Part shown: in pieces, positions 12,408 to 23,819 of the stretch
Numbering within the stretch: the first letter of the stretch is position 1
How the letters are laid out: each line of letters starts with the position of its first letter
Origin: Rutidosis leptorrhynchoides
Taxonomy: Eukaryota > Streptophyta > Magnoliopsida > Asterales > Asteraceae
Direction of reading: 5' to 3'
NCBI RefSeq assembly: GCF_046630445.1
Contig: NC_092338.1
Location: 341,563,501-341,627,500, forward strand
DNA: 64,000 nt
Translations under genes and position numbers: made by a program
Notes under the pieces: generated by a model
The model's input: only the letters and a program-made list of their open reading frames with translations
What the model was told of the DNA's origin: nothing
Database searches by the model: none

Positions 12408-13931
12408 TCACCTATCCCTTCTTTTCTCTCTAGTTGCCATTTTCTCACCATATCTTTCAAAAATCTCTCCTAAATCAAACAAACCAACCTCTCTCAATTT
12501 CTTCGACATCACCTCAAACATAACAACACCTTCTTCGTTCGAATAGTAGTGCAAGAATCTATTATAGTCAAACCTAGGCACCTCAGCACCTCGATTCATC
12601 ACTCGTTCAACATACTTGGTTGCTTCTAACGACTTCCCGGCCTTGACCAAACCTCCTACAAAAATAGTGTCGAAATTGATTAACGGGTCGTCTCCTTTTC
12701 TCCCTCTCTTCCCTAAATGTCCTTGCAACAACATTACATATGTGTGCATTGTAGGCTCACACCCTCTCCTTATCATCTCCCTAAATACATTTGTTGCTTC
12801 CTTCGCCCTTTTCAATCTTAAAAGCCCCTTGATCAAACCGTGATAAACATTAATGTCGGGCTTCTCAATCTTTTCCGCCATCTCATACGCTTCACGAACC
12901 CTAGCTTTACTCAAAAACCCGTAAATCAACGAACCTAAAATCACATAATCCGGTTCAATCCCTTTCTCACACATTTCATTAAACATCATCCGCGCTTGAC
13001 CAAGTTTTTCCCTTTTACACATCCACCCTATTACAAGCCGGTAAGTTGAAACCCTTAAATCTTCAACCCTATTAAGTTTAATGGATTCAAAAAGCTTCAT
13101 CGCTTCATCAAATCGATTCACCTTAAAAAGACTATCGATCATCTTCTCGACACCATCAATCTCCACGTCAAAACCTTCATCAACCATCAAATTCCAAATC
13201 TTTGAAGCTTCAACCAAATTACCCACATCACAAAACCCCTTAATCAAACACTTGTAAGTAAACCCGTCCGGTTTAACAAACTCTTTCATCTTCAACACAA
13301 CATATTTAGCTTCATCAACAAGCTTACACTGACATAAACACTCAACAACCTTATTCAAAGTCCCCAAATTATACCCATAACCAAACCCATTCATTACATG
13401 AAAAAATTCAACACATTTCTTCAATTCCCTTGCGGAAGCCAATGTTTTTATCACAATCTTGTAAGTCTTATCGGTAACCAAACGTTGTTGATCAATATAT
13501 TGGGTCAATTCCCATAAAAGGTCAATGTTTCTTGATTTGCCAATGACATCAAGCATTTTGTTTAAGGTAACGGGTGTGTGATTAAACATCAGGGTTTGTG
13601 TAAATTTGTGAAATTTATAAATGGGTTTCCATGAATAAGGGAATTGGTTGCAGATTTGAAGAAAGAATTCATGTGTGAGATTGAAATCGCAACGGGAGAG
13701 AGACGTGTGGAGTCTTGATTCGGGTGAGTCTTGTTGTTGGTAGAGAATGGTAGCGACACGGAGGAGATGTGCTTGGTTGATTGAAGTTATCAGGCTAGGG
13801 ATGGTGGTGGCAGTAGTAGCGGTAGTGGTGGCGGTGGCGGCGGCGGCGGCGGCAGCGGAGTGAAGGAGTCGGTGGTGGTGGAAAGCTGAGATGCTTGTGA
13901 TAGAGGTATCAAACGGAATGCGCCTGAGCAT
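12408..13931 (-). CDS. P-class pentatricopeptide repeat protein, probably organellar
   Basis: A 507-residue PPR protein in one coding exon. PPR proteins bind organellar RNA in a sequence-specific way and act in its splicing, stability or translation. The N-terminus (MLRRIPFDTS, then Arg/His/Ser-rich) looks like a mitochondrial targeting peptide, followed by an Ala/Thr run coded by GGC/GGT-type triplets. From about residue 130 on there are degenerate 35-residue repeats, for example GFTYKCLIKGFCDVGNLVEA, RVSTYRLVIGWMCKREKLGQ, DYVILGSLIYGFLSKARV and INVYHGLIKGLLRLKRAKEA. No E or DYW domain follows, so it is P class. The frame stays open to 14174, but an acceptor (TTTCTTATGCACAG) just 5' of this ATG indicates that the upstream part is intron. 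It resembles the group of Arabidopsis At1g26500 from memory, which is unchecked. No lesion was seen. Confidence 0.9.
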   Translation of the reverse strand: MLRRIPFDTSITSISAFHHHRLLHSAAAAAAATATTTATTATTIPSLITSINQAHLLRVATILYQQQDSPESRLHTSLSRCDFNLTHEFFLQICNQFPYSWKPIYKFHKFTQTLMFNHTPVTLNKMLDVIGKSRNIDLLWELTQYIDQQRLVTDKTYKIVIKTLASARELKKCVEFFHVMNGFGYGYNLGTLNKVVECLCQCKLVDEAKYVVLKMKEFVKPDGFTYKCLIKGFCDVGNLVEASKIWNLMVDEGFDVEIDGVEKMIDSLFKVNRFDEAMKLFESIKLNRVEDLRVSTYRLVIGWMCKREKLGQARMMFNEMCEKGIEPDYVILGSLIYGFLSKARVREAYEMAEKIEKPDINVYHGLIKGLLRLKRAKEATNVFREMIRRGCEPTMHTYVMLLQGHLGKRGRKGDDPLINFDTIFVGGLVKAGKSLEATKYVERVMNRGAEVPRFDYNRFLHYYSNEEGVVMFEVMSKKLREVGLFDLGEIFERYGEKMATREKRRDR

Positions 13932-14335
13932 GTTGTGCAGGTTCTTCTGTGCATAAGAAACATTTAATATATGGAAAAAAAATTCATATATATGAATAAT
14001 TAGATGTGTTTGACAATTGAGAGTACATATATTAAGAAGTGTTCTGATTTGTTTAACAATACATATAGCTACATAGCACGAAAAGCAATCAAGTTGAATC
14101 ATAAAAACCAAGGAAGGGGAGTAATCAGGATAGCAATATATATAAACTTGAATATTATCATCAATAATATACACAATCCATCCAATTGCAGATGAAAATA
14201 CAAAATTATCATATATAAGATATACGGAGTAATATATAATATAGTTGAGTTGTGGTACATTTCTCAGATGAATGTATGACCATTTGACTTAGTTAAGCAT
14301 TTCTACAAACAGTTGGTGTGCATACATACAATGGA

Positions 14336-14389
<54 letters not shown>

Positions 14390-14589
14390 AATTAAGATCA
14401 TGAGGATTATATGATAACGGCTAACTGATAGCTCATCAAACTAATTGATTTTGCCATATGGGCGGAATTCTGTTAAACCTCACTATGTTTTTCACTAACA
14501 ACGCAAATAAAAATATTAGTACATATTTCAGAGCCTAGCTATAAGAGATGTTTCGATTATTTATAAAATAGGAAAAAAGAAGACATACC
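13932..14589 (-). other. Leader intron of the PPR gene
   Basis: On the minus strand a good donor (GGTG|GTATGTC, at 14589/14588) and an acceptor (ATGCACAG|AAG, at 13947/13946) bracket an A/T-rich intron. Only 15 bases of leader separate the acceptor from the ATG. The upstream leader exon would extend above 14589 to an unknown start. Confidence 0.55.
14338..14387. repeat. (AT)n microsatellite
   Basis: About 25 uninterrupted AT units inside the putative PPR leader intron. Confidence 0.95.
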
Positions 14590-15032
14590 ACCGGAGAGAC
14601 TGAAGAAACCGGCGATACCTATCGGCCGTTGACGAGGTTGGAGATCGCTGCTTTCGCAACTTCTGTTGGATTTTTCTTCTTATTTTACGAATGTCATGCA
14701 GTTACTACTTGTACCATATGCTTAGATATCATACTATTTTATTTCTGTTTATTATTGTTTCATTATTTGTCACGGTTTTGTTTGAATAAAATACACTTTG
14801 GTTCGAGGATTTGAGTACCAGAACACAAAAGTTAAATTCCTTCCCCTTCCCATATCAGTTTTCTATTTTCGTTAGTGTGTTTTCGAAATCTAGCGTTAAT
14901 TAACTGAATATTTTAGGCAATCTCATTGATGCTGCTTATATGTCCACCACCTCCCTCGGAAGAACAAGTTAAGAATATTACCAAAATGTAACTCTTGGTT
15001 CTTAGCCAATCCCTTTAATTTCTTTATAATCA
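14590..15032. other. Upstream region of the PPR gene
   Basis: Probably holds the PPR leader exon and promoter. The G/C-richer piece near 14590-14660 is the best leader-exon candidate on the minus strand. Small plus-strand frames here show no coding signal. Confidence 0.4.
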
Positions 15033-15163
<131 letters not shown>

Positions 15164-15772
15164 AATTAATAATGCAATTGATATTGAAATTTAGATTCTG
15201 TTACGGAGTATTACTTTTGCTATACCTGGCCATTAGCCGCTGCAGCAGAGCAAAATGAACTTAAAACCGAACCAAAAAATCGAATACAAATTCAAATTCG
15301 GTTCGGTTAACACGGAAAAACCCGAAATTCATAATTTAACCTTACTAATCATAATAAATAAATGGATTTTAAATTCGATTTTTATTTGAAAATTGATTTT
15401 TCATCTCACGAAAATGATATTTCAAATCAACAATTCAGTATAAGACCGGTTGTATCGCACCCTATTCAACGCCGTTGGTGCCGACGTGGATTGTCGAAAA
15501 CGCCAACTCGCGGCCGTACCCCGGCGTTGGCAACCGGCGTTTTGCCGGCGTTGGTGAGACTCCAACGGAGCTTCCAACGGACGTTTTGTCCACGTGGATG
15601 GTTTTGGTTGGCCACAAAAAATATATCCGTTGAAAAATTGATGAGGGGAGCCGTTGGAATAAATAAAAAAAAAATTAATTATTTTTACTATTATATATAT
15701 CCCCATTTTAGTCAACAAAAATACACACAATTTACTTCAAACACTCTCAATTTCATCTTTATTTATAAAAAA
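15164..15772 (+). other. Transposon flank and 5' region
   Basis: After A/T-rich spacer, a G/C-rich stretch (about 15442-15640) holds several CGTTGG/GGCGTTGG words, and a 5'-leader-like stretch runs to the ATG at 15773. The shift in composition suggests a DNA-transposon end starting near 15442, but no matching inverted repeat was found on the right. Confidence 0.4.
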
Positions 15773-16234
15773 ATGGCTAACACTCCAAACAATTCACAAA
15801 ACGCAAATGTTGATGATCACGATGCACCACTTTCAAGTACCCGTCCGTTATCAAATCTTTTGACGTTCAGGACTCCTAATAGTCCCGGGTTAAACCGACC
15901 TCTTCAAACACCAAGTCCACAACAATTGTTATCCATCACTAGAAATTTATTTGGGTTCAACCAACCACAACAAATCGTGGCGCCGTTAACTCATGAACAA
16001 CAACAACAATGGACATTTTTACAACACCAACAAATGATGCAAAATCAACAAATGTTCCAAAACCAATCACAACAATTGTTCAAAAGCCAAGCACAACAAT
16101 TGTTCCAAAACAAACCACAACAAAATTTTCAAACCCAACAAGCAACTTCTCAAACACAATAGCAAGAATCGCAAAAAGTGCAAGAACCTCGGGCTACTCG
16201 CAAACACGAAAAAAAGAAAAAAGTATATAACTTA
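15773..16234 (+). pseudogene. N-terminal part of a PIF/Harbinger-like transposon ORF, truncated
   Basis: The ATG at 15773 opens 129 codons rich in Asn, Gln, Ser and Pro (start MANTPNNSQN; later many QQ pairs such as HEQQQQWTFLQHQQMMQNQQ). A TAG stops it at 16160-16162. The same frame continues with a basic tail ending in KKKKV up to about 16225. This layout (low-complexity N-terminus, then a basic linker) resembles the DNA-binding ORF1 of plant PIF/Harbinger elements, often mis-annotated as host genes. The expected Myb/trihelix domain is missing because A/T-rich sequence and then a Helitron end follow. Family assignment is by style only. Confidence 0.4.
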
Positions 16235-16318
16235 TTGTTTATATTTATTATTTATATATATTTATTATTTTATACCTACTGTAAAGGTATATATTTATAT
16301 ATTTATTATATATTTATA

Positions 16319-16345
16319 CTAGCTTAAGACCCGCGAATTCGCGGG
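16319..16345 (-). mobile_element. Helitron 3' terminus
   Basis: Read on the minus strand there is a perfect 16-bp palindrome (CCCGCGAATTCGCGGG, 16330-16345), a short spacer TCTTAAG, then CTAG followed by T. Helitrons end with a hairpin, about 10 bases, CTRR, and insert between A and T, so this fits in every detail. The body of the element must extend to higher coordinates. No 5' TC terminus was located, so its length is unknown. The Sirevirus-like element at 16688 would lie inside it. Confidence 0.75.
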
Positions 16346-16687
16346 GTTTTTTTACGTTTATTTGTACCATAAGTAGGATTTTATAAAGTGTTTTTCAGGT
16401 TGATTAGAAAACAAAACAATATTAGAAGTAATGGTTTGTTGATATTGAAAAAACCAAAAAATATAATCAAACTTGTCCCATTAATACAATTTTATATAGT
16501 ATTTGTTAGGTTGATTAAAAACCAAAACAAACACACCTTAATCACACTAATTTGATTAAATTGACTGGGCTGCTAAGTTTCAATAAAAATATTATCAAAG
16601 TATTGCAAATACAAATATGAAGACTATAATCATCCACTTTAACTTTTTCCAAATATTACAAATACAAGGCTAACTTAACGTACTAAC
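16346..16687. other. Probable Helitron body, left part
   Basis: A/T-rich DNA between the Helitron terminus and the left LTR of the Sirevirus-like element. No ORF. Confidence 0.4.
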
Positions 16688-17444
16688 TGTTAGCCCCAAT
16701 TCTTGCTAAGGTCGATCGATTTTGTAAGTGTAAGTGGGTTTAGATGTTAAGAACAAGTAATATGGTGATAAGGTTGAGAGAATATGTGTGAAAAGTGATA
16801 CTTGTAGAATAATTCAACTAAGGGTGAAAGCCATAAATAGGTCATATACTTTCAGTTTTGTCCCAATGTAGGCTTATATACCTCAAAAAATACCAATGTA
16901 GGTTATATACTCTTAAAAGTTGTATCGATGTACACAAATTTAACAAGTTACCTGCTGAACCGGTAAAGTTAATTATTTAACATTTTTTTTGCATTTTATA
17001 TGGCTACAAATAGGTCATATACTTTCAGTTTTGTTCTGATGTAGGCTATATACTTTCAGTTTTGTTTCGATGTATCACCAACATCATTCTCCACGTAGGG
17101 TGCCACATCATCGTTTAGTTGTTTATCCGGTTATTAAGTTTTGTTCGTTCATATTAGTACACTTTATGAAAGTATATAGCCTACATTGGTATTTTTCGGA
17201 GTATATAGCCTACATTGAGACAAAAATGAAAGTATATGGCCTATTTATGGCTTTAACCCACCTTCAACTAATGATAAAATGGGTGGGAGGTTGCTTTATA
17301 TACTAGCAACCTCCAAGTTACATGAGTGGTAATTAAACATAATTACCATGGTAATCTAGCTAGTTAACTATTACATAGTTACTATTACATTAATACAAAC
17401 TAAAACCGCATGCCACAAATAATAGACAATATTCATTGTCAACA
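16688..17444 (-). repeat. 3' LTR (left) of the Sirevirus-like element
   Basis: It is 757 bp, of which 441 bp plus a 9-bp target copy are a MITE insertion. The remaining about 307 bp align with the 312-bp right LTR with a few differences, the largest a 5-bp indel in ACAAATAAAATAATAG near the end. Confidence 0.9.
16822..17262. mobile_element. Mutator-like MITE inside the LTR
   Basis: A 441-bp insertion absent from the sister LTR. The 9-bp target TTCAACTAA is present on both sides (16813-16821, 17263-17271). Terminal inverted repeats of about 34 bp share AAAGCCATAAATAGG, then CATATACTTTCA. The 9-bp duplication points to the Mutator (MULE) superfamily. Inner words such as TATATAGCCTACAT recur in both orientations. 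Non-coding. Confidence 0.85.
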
Positions 17445-18010
17445 ATCTCCCCCTTGGCATGGGGTTTTCAAAATAGTGTTGATTGTCAACAGTCTTCCCT
17501 TTGTCAACAGTCTTCTTCTTGATTGTCAACCATTATTTGTATAGGGTTTTCAACAGATGTAACCCTCCCTTGATCATTCTCTTGAAGTTTCTTGTGCATC
17601 CTTCTTCTGGGAGTTGATTTCGGTTTGAAGCTATGAAGCTTTTGATGCTATCAGCTTTGAACACGAACTTGCACATAGGATGAACTGATCTGGGAGTGTT
17701 ATGGTTGATTTGTTTTGTCTTCCTCTTTGGTTCGGATGATGAGGTCTTGATCTTAGACTTTAGACCATCTTTGTGAATTGAAAGTAACTTGAATTGATCT
17801 TGTGTAAGCCTCTTTTGCTCCCCCTCAAATGTTGAGTCGTCTTTTTCATGATCATGATTGGTTTGTTTTTGACTCGAGTTTCATTCTCCCCGCATGATGA
17901 ATATGGTGTACCGTGTTCAGCTCGTGTAGCATGAATATGGCATCCCGTGTTCATCACAAAATAGCGGAGAGAGCATGTATGATTATCATTAGAGAGTGAA
18001 TGTGTACCTG

Positions 18011-18616
18011 CTAAGAAGAGACAAAGTGGTAAAGAAAAAAGTTTGATCCTTGGGGAAAACAGGATCTTCGGAAAACCGTTTTTGGTTTTGTAAAAATCAA
18101 GCTAGTTGTTATACTAGACAGGTTTAAATCAGGCATGCTAGTTGTTACACTAGACAAGTTTTCTGAAACCAAAACTGTTTCCGGATTTGGGGACCTCACC
18201 GGGATTGGTAGGTCCAAGTTTAACCTCGGTGGATGTTGAGGATGACTGGTCACCGAAGTTCCAGTCGGCGTTAGCAAGCTATCCACCTCCATGATTAAAG
18301 TATCATGGGACTTTTGTGCGACTATGCCGCTCTTGGTTATACCAAGTCTTCCAACTGTACCTAACACCGCATTGGTGTCGGTAGAAATCAATGTAATGTA
18401 GGAAGATGTTACATCGCGTCCTGAAGTCATTGATATGTCATGAGGTGACAAATCTCTTTCAGTTGTTGAACTCTCTAAGGAGTGTGTGTGGTCAGGCTTA
18501 AATGCTAACTGATTGTTGAGGTGATCATCCTTCCGGAGGTCTGATAAATCTACCAAGGTAAGCCTCAGCATTGTCATATTGCCTCTCCATTGAACTAGAC
18601 AGATCTCCCTCATCAA
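18011..18616 (-). CDS. Unidentified ORF in the 3' part of the Sirevirus-like element
   Basis: 201 codons, rich in Ser, Thr, Pro and Leu, without a membrane segment or a motif I recognise. It lies downstream of the gag-like ORF and upstream of the purine tracts, the place where some Sireviruses have an env-like ORF. Position is the only argument for that, and it may be a chance frame. Confidence 0.3.
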   Translation of the reverse strand: MMREICLVQWRGNMTMLRLTLVDLSDLRKDDHLNNQLAFKPDHTHSLESSTTERDLSPHDISMTSGRDVTSSYITLISTDTNAVLGTVGRLGITKSGIVAQKSHDTLIMEVDSLLTPTGTSVTSHPQHPPRLNLDLPIPVRSPNPETVLVSENLSSVTTSMPDLNLSSITTSLIFTKPKTVFRRSCFPQGSNFFLYHFVSS

Positions 18617-18787
18617 GATAAGTCTGACCTCTGGACCCTGTTTGAGGTCCCACCTTCTAAAATAAGGTGTTGATAGAGGATTTTCGGCCGATACACAGGG
18701 TTCCTATTCATGATTTTTCGAAACCCCTTCAGCAGTTCGAGACTCAAAACACTTAATTTGCATCAAGTTGTTGGGTCATTCCACATT

Positions 18788-19000
18788 TGAGGCAGTCATC
18801 TAGACACATCCTCCTGAGGCAGTCACTGGGACACATCCTCCGTCATTTGATGACTATTTTGTTTGAGGCAGTCATCTAGACACATCCTCTTGAGGCAGTC
18901 ACTAGGACACATCCTCCGTCATTTGGTGACTGTTGTGGTTGAGGCTGTCATCTAGACACATCATCTTGAGGCAGTCACCAGGACACATCCTCCGTCATTA
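18788..19000. repeat. 76-bp tandem repeat, three units
   Basis: Units begin GAGGC(A/T)GTCATCTAGACACATC at about 18789, 18864 and 18941. Each contains a second, diverged half (GAGGCAGTCAC..GGACACATCC), so the ancestral unit is about half as long. Lies in the 3' non-coding region of the Sirevirus-like element. Confidence 0.9.
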
Positions 19001-19021
19001 CTGACATTTGAATCTTTAAAC

Positions 19022-19318
19022 TCCCCCTTGATAGTTGCACGTTTTTAGCTTTGGTTTCTTGGGAGAATTATGTGTGAAAATACGGGTTTTACATTGTTAT
19101 TTGTGCAAAAGCCATTTTGATGTTTAACACCACTTTGAAGTGTGTTTGACACCACTTTAAGATGCGGGTTTCCCCCTTGATAGTTGCACGTTTTTAGCTT
19201 TGGTTTCTTGGGAGAGTTATGTGTGAAAATACGGGTTTTACACTGTTATTTGTGCAAAAGCCGTTTTGATGTTTAACACCATTTTAAAGTGTGTTTGACA
19301 CCACTTTGAGATGTGGGT
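19022..19318. repeat. 149-bp tandem duplication carrying a purine tract
   Basis: Two units, both starting CCCCCTTGATAGTTGCACG (19023 and 19172) and differing by a few substitutions. Within each unit the words TTTAACACCA and GTTTGACACCACTTT are themselves repeated. Confidence 0.9.
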
Positions 19319-19559
19319 TCTACACATAAGTATGTAGAAGCCATCTTGGATGGAACTCATGTTAGTTTTAATCCTTTTACCCTCCCCCTCAATATATGAC
19401 GTGTCATGTTTTGATAAAACCTTTATTTTCTTGGTCTTTTTCTCCCCCTCAAAATATGATTTATTTGGAATTAAAACATATTTTGACAATTTGCAACACA
19501 GAAAATACAGGTTTTGGTGAAAATCTTCGTTGTGGGTCCATTTGGATAAAACCTTCTTT

Positions 19560-20060
19560 GAAGTGCGGTTCCCATACAGATCTATTATGGGAACCATCAT
19601 GATCTATATGGGAACCCACATTCCCTCCTTCTCCCCCTAAATTGTTTTTTGAAGTTTCTCCACTGAGAGGTTTTAAGAGAAAGAGTGGAAGACATTTGAG
19701 ACGTGGGGCATACACTGAAATGTATGCATACACCATATAAGGTTTTGGACGAAACCTACTTTGATTTGAGGGTCCCTTAGAGATCTATTATGAGAACCAT
19801 CATTCCCAGCGACTTCTTTGGTTTGTGGGTCCCATAAAGATCTATTATAGGAACCATCATGATCTCTATGGGAACCATCATTCCCCCTTCTCCCCCTAAA
19901 AAAAATTTGACGTTTCTCCATTGAAATATTTTTAAGAGATAGAAAAAAAGACAGTTTAGGCTCGAGACATCCATTGAAAGGTTTTGGTGAAAACCTTATT
20001 TGCAGTGCGAGTCCCATACAGATGGTTCCCACATTCCCCCCTTCTCCCCTAAAAAAATTT
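19560..20060. repeat. Degenerate repeats with AGATCTATTATGGGAACC
   Basis: AGATCTATTAT(G/A)(G/A)GAACCATCAT occurs near 19577, 19778 and 19837, each followed at some distance by a CTCCCCCTAAA tract and TTTCTCCA. Older copies of the same kind of duplication seen at 19022-19318. Confidence 0.7.
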
Positions 20061-20286
20061 TGACGTTTCAGATTTTGATAACCGTCATTTCATTGCGGGT
20101 CTCATTGCTCCTCCTAGACATATGCATTACTCCCCCTAGGAACATGCATTGCTCCCCCTAGTCACATGCAGTTGTCAAGTTCATCCAAGAGAAGAAACTC
20201 AGATAAGTCATTTTCAACGGATGGTGATTCGCCTACAACTACTGCGGTAGATGTGCCAAAGGTTATGGATTCGGGCGAAATTGGTT

Positions 20287-23200
20287 TTAGTGAAACCGTG
20301 TGATTGGGCGAGGTTGGAGGAAAGAAAGGTTCAAACAACACATCAAGTTATCTGAGGTTGTGTGTGGGTCATGCCTGAGTGTACAGTCAGGTGTCAGCGG
20401 GTTAAGTCCGGGTCTTGAACTGTTGTGTCCAAGAGCCATTTTGCAGTCAAATTCGTTTTTCATAATTAAATTTGAATACCATTTATAGGCCTTGTCGATC
20501 TGACTTATGGACGTTGAATTCCACTTGGATCCGATACATGGTGTATCCTTAGAAAGTTGATTTTGTGGAATCAAGGATGATTGAAAATCTTTTGACATAG
20601 CCAAAGAAATGGATCTCGGCTTAAGTTTAAGTAGCTCAGCCGAAGAGTACTTAGATGGTTTTGAAGAAGAAGTGGATCTTGGTGTTGAAAATGGTTTGTG
20701 TGTCCACTTCTTATTTGACACTTGTTTAGCAAGATTATTCTTTGAGTGTTTAGAAACAAGGTCAGTTTTGGTAAGTGGGGTATTTCTCGGACCTACGGAC
20801 GACTTCATAGGTTTGTGTGGAAGCCAACCATATTGATCACGAAGCCCTGTAATATCCCCATTTTTCCCATAAGTTGTTTTCAGAAACGGACGGTTGATCT
20901 TGGTCTGGTAACTGGAGTAAATCTTTTTATTTGGGAACTTGGATGCTATGGGTAGGGCAACTTTAGATTCCTTTGGTTTGAGTTGAGTAACTTTGGGTTC
21001 GTTTGATTTCGAGGATGTTTTTCTCAGAGTCATTGTTGACTTTGGAGAATCTCGTTCTTTTGGTTTGAGGTTAGAAGACCTTTTGGGTGGTGTATCCATG
21101 TGGACTTTTGGTTTCATGGGGGATTTCCTCGTTGTCTGTTTAGACTTAGGAGGACCATTGTCTTTTGGTTTTGGAGCCTCCAAGGTCTTTGGTGTTTTAC
21201 GTAAAGCAGTCTTCGAGTACATTGAGGATTGGTACACTATGGGTTTGGGATTGGTCTTGGCAAAAGTCACCTGCCTTTTCACAGCCTTGGGAGTAGACGT
21301 TGAAGCATTGGACAATTCAGACTTTGTAACTCGGGAACCAACTGACACATTTGATTTGGAGTGTCAGTGGAGGTCAATATGGTCTCAGTACCAGGACAGA
21401 TCTTGTAAGAACCAGGTTTTGAATATATGGTCTTGGTCACGAAGTCCATACTTTCCAGTGAATCACATTGGTCATGCAAAGTCTCATTCTCTTCTTTAAG
21501 TAGATTCACATGAGCTTTTAACTCCCGAATTTCTAAGAAAAGGTCATCAATAGAAACTACAACAGAGGCTTTAAAATCATAAGTGGGTTCTACTTTGGGA
21601 ACTACATGCATCTTCTCAATTGTTGCTAGAGTTTTCTTGTAGGTCTCACATTTAACCTGAAGATCTATGTTTTCCCATTCTAGCTTGTCAACAAATTGAG
21701 TAAGGTCAATCTCAACATCCTGAGCTCCTAAAGAGATAGGTTCTTTCTCGGGTTGTGGTTCTACCTTAACTTCTGGAATCTTGGGTTGAGATTCTAAGAA
21801 GTGATCTAGAGATTTGGACCTAGATGATTCTAATCTACATTCAACAATGTCAAACTTGGTCAAAAGAGAATCACTAAAGTCTTTGAGTTCTTGTGCTAGA
21901 CACTCACAGTTGATGGAGTCATTCACGGATCTTAGGTTTGAGTCCCGTGATTCAGTGTTCTTTGAAATCAATTCACAAAATTAACAACTTGATTTGCAAT
22001 TTGATTTTCAAGTTTATGAACATTGGAGACCAGTTTGTTGTTTTGGGATTCAATGACACAGATTTGGTGTTGTAAAGCCTTAATGATCATTTAAAATTTA
22101 AGTTCGTTGTCAAAATATTTGATTTTATTTTGATCAAGTTCGTCCTCCAGACTGATGATGTATCTTTCTAAAACCAAGGTTGGTAAATAGATTATACGCT
22201 TTTTAGGACTATTTTGAGCATTCAAACTTTCAAAATCATTGAATAAATCGAGAGGGGTGTTATAATATGAACAATTTTTTCTCATGTAAGTTGCATTTAA
22301 TTTGTCATAAATTAACGACACCTCACGTTTCATTTTTGTTGATCGATTGCCTATTCTCTCCTCAATCTCACTTTCATTGGCAAAAGTGAGTCTCTCTGGC
22401 AAACCTATCTTAATGTATCTACCATCATATAAACAAGGTTCGGCTTTGGAGATCTTGGACTGTATTTGAGGATTTTCAAACCCTAACCCCTGGTGTTTTT
22501 GGTAGGAGTTTTTGGGTCGATTCAAGAACAGAGCTTGTTTAGAAATGTGGCCATCTAAGACTGCTTTTGCTTGGTCAGTTTTGTAAAGTTTCTCTTCAAA
22601 TAAACTTAGTTGGGTTTTTAAGTTTAAGTTTTCTGTAACTAACTTAGAGCATTCAGAAGTCTTCTCGGCCAGGTCATTCAAAGGCTTTCTAGTTTTCTGT
22701 TCTACAGTCTCTAGGAAAAGTTTCTTAGAATCATTAAGCTTCTTAAGTTCTTTTTCAACGTTGTTAACTTTTTCTGTGAGAACTGCATTCCTGAGTTTAA
22801 AATCTGTCCTTTCTATCCGTAGGGGTTTCACACTACTTTCTAGCTCTCTTAATTCAGTTGCTTTGTCAGCTAGATCTTGTTTTAGCTTCAAATAAGTATG
22901 ATTTGACACTTTCATTTCCAATTCAGATTTCAACCTAGAGTTCTCATTTTTCAGTTCGCTAACTTGATTAGCAAATGATCTAAGATCTCTATTCATCTTG
23001 GCAAAGTTGTCTACATAAATATCAGGTAGTATAGGAAACACACATTCGTCATTAAAAGGCACAGATTCAGATTTAATGGGCAGTTTCATTTGGACAGGTG
23101 GGAGTGGGGTGTGAAAAGCAGAGTTACATGCAATTGTATCATTTTGATCAAGAGGTGTTTCAGGACAAGTTTGCAATACATCAGATATAAGCGCATAATT

Positions 23201-23296
23201 ATTATGCACAGAGTTGTAATATTCATGAGTAATATCAGTGTATAATTGTACATCTTCCTCAACATTAGAGGACACGTGATCATCATGATTTGCCAT
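20287..23296 (-). pseudogene. Gag-like coiled-coil protein of the Sirevirus-like element, broken
   Basis: The ATG at 23296 (MANHDDHVSSNVEEDVQ) opens a frame to a TAA at 22091-22093 (about 400 codons). The same frame continues for some 40 codons (starting MIIKALQHQI) to about 21970. A shifted frame carries 21971-21279 and another shift carries 21348-20287. Total span is about 1,000 codons. The first two thirds are Leu/Lys/Glu-rich heptads typical of coiled coils (for example SELKNENSRLKSELEMK). The last third is very basic and rich in Lys, Pro and Ser (KPKDNGPPKSKQTTRKSP). It resembles the long gag-like ORF1 found in Asteraceae Copia elements; no zinc knuckle was seen. At least one stop and two frameshifts make it inactive as read. 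Confidence 0.65.
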
Positions 23297-23819
23297 GTTA
23301 ACAGGACGGGTGTTCAACAAGTAGGTCAGGCCAGACAAGGTTTACGAGCAAACCACGAAACGACAAATAAGCTTAAGAAATATCACTTTTCTCCCCCTCA
23401 AAATATGATTCACGTGAATCAAATTTTGAAAATGAGGTTTCGTTGGTTATCGTTAACTTTCCGTTAAGTGTCCATTAAATGTCAGTTAAGGGCACGATTT
23501 GGATTTCCCTCCAAAATTATTTTAACAAAAATTAATGTCGTAAAGTTTTGGGATATGAACTAATACGTGACCGAGGGGTTGAGGAAAATTTTTGACTTTT
23601 TCCGAAATTTTCTGGCAAATTTCGTTCAAAATCGTGCGTTTTCGGGCGGTTTTTGGGGCCGAAAAATTTTCTGTCATGAAAATTTAAATCTCGCGTAAAA
23701 ATGATCTTTTAAATCCAAGAAAAAATTTAAATTTTACTCACGTTTTCCCGCCTAGATGATCTCGCGTAAAAATGAATTTTTTTTTTTTTTTTTTTGGATT
23801 TCAGGCAGGTGGGTTTCGG

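Larger units (their letters stand above)
17445..20165 (-). repeat. Array of polypurine tracts in the 3' region of the element
   Basis: On the minus strand, about 11 tracts of type (A/T)GGGGGAG occur near 17445, 17817, 19022, 19170, 19382, 19442, 19631, 19889, 20042, 20130 and 20152. The one at 17445 abuts the LTR and would be the working tract. Several sit at the start of duplicated segments, so they may have spread by tandem duplication. Confidence 0.7.

Noticed and set aside
13932..14174. 81-codon in-frame extension upstream of the PPR start
   Set aside because: Low-complexity, A/T-rich and preceded by no leader; a good splice acceptor lies between it and the chosen ATG, so it is read as intron.
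18780..19320. Direct repeats considered as a CRISPR-like array
   Set aside because: Units are head-to-tail with no unique spacers and lie in the 3' region of a retroelement.
20993..21499. 168-codon plus-strand frame
   Set aside because: Antisense shadow of the Lys/Pro-rich part of the gag-like ORF on the minus strand; the element reads on the minus strand.
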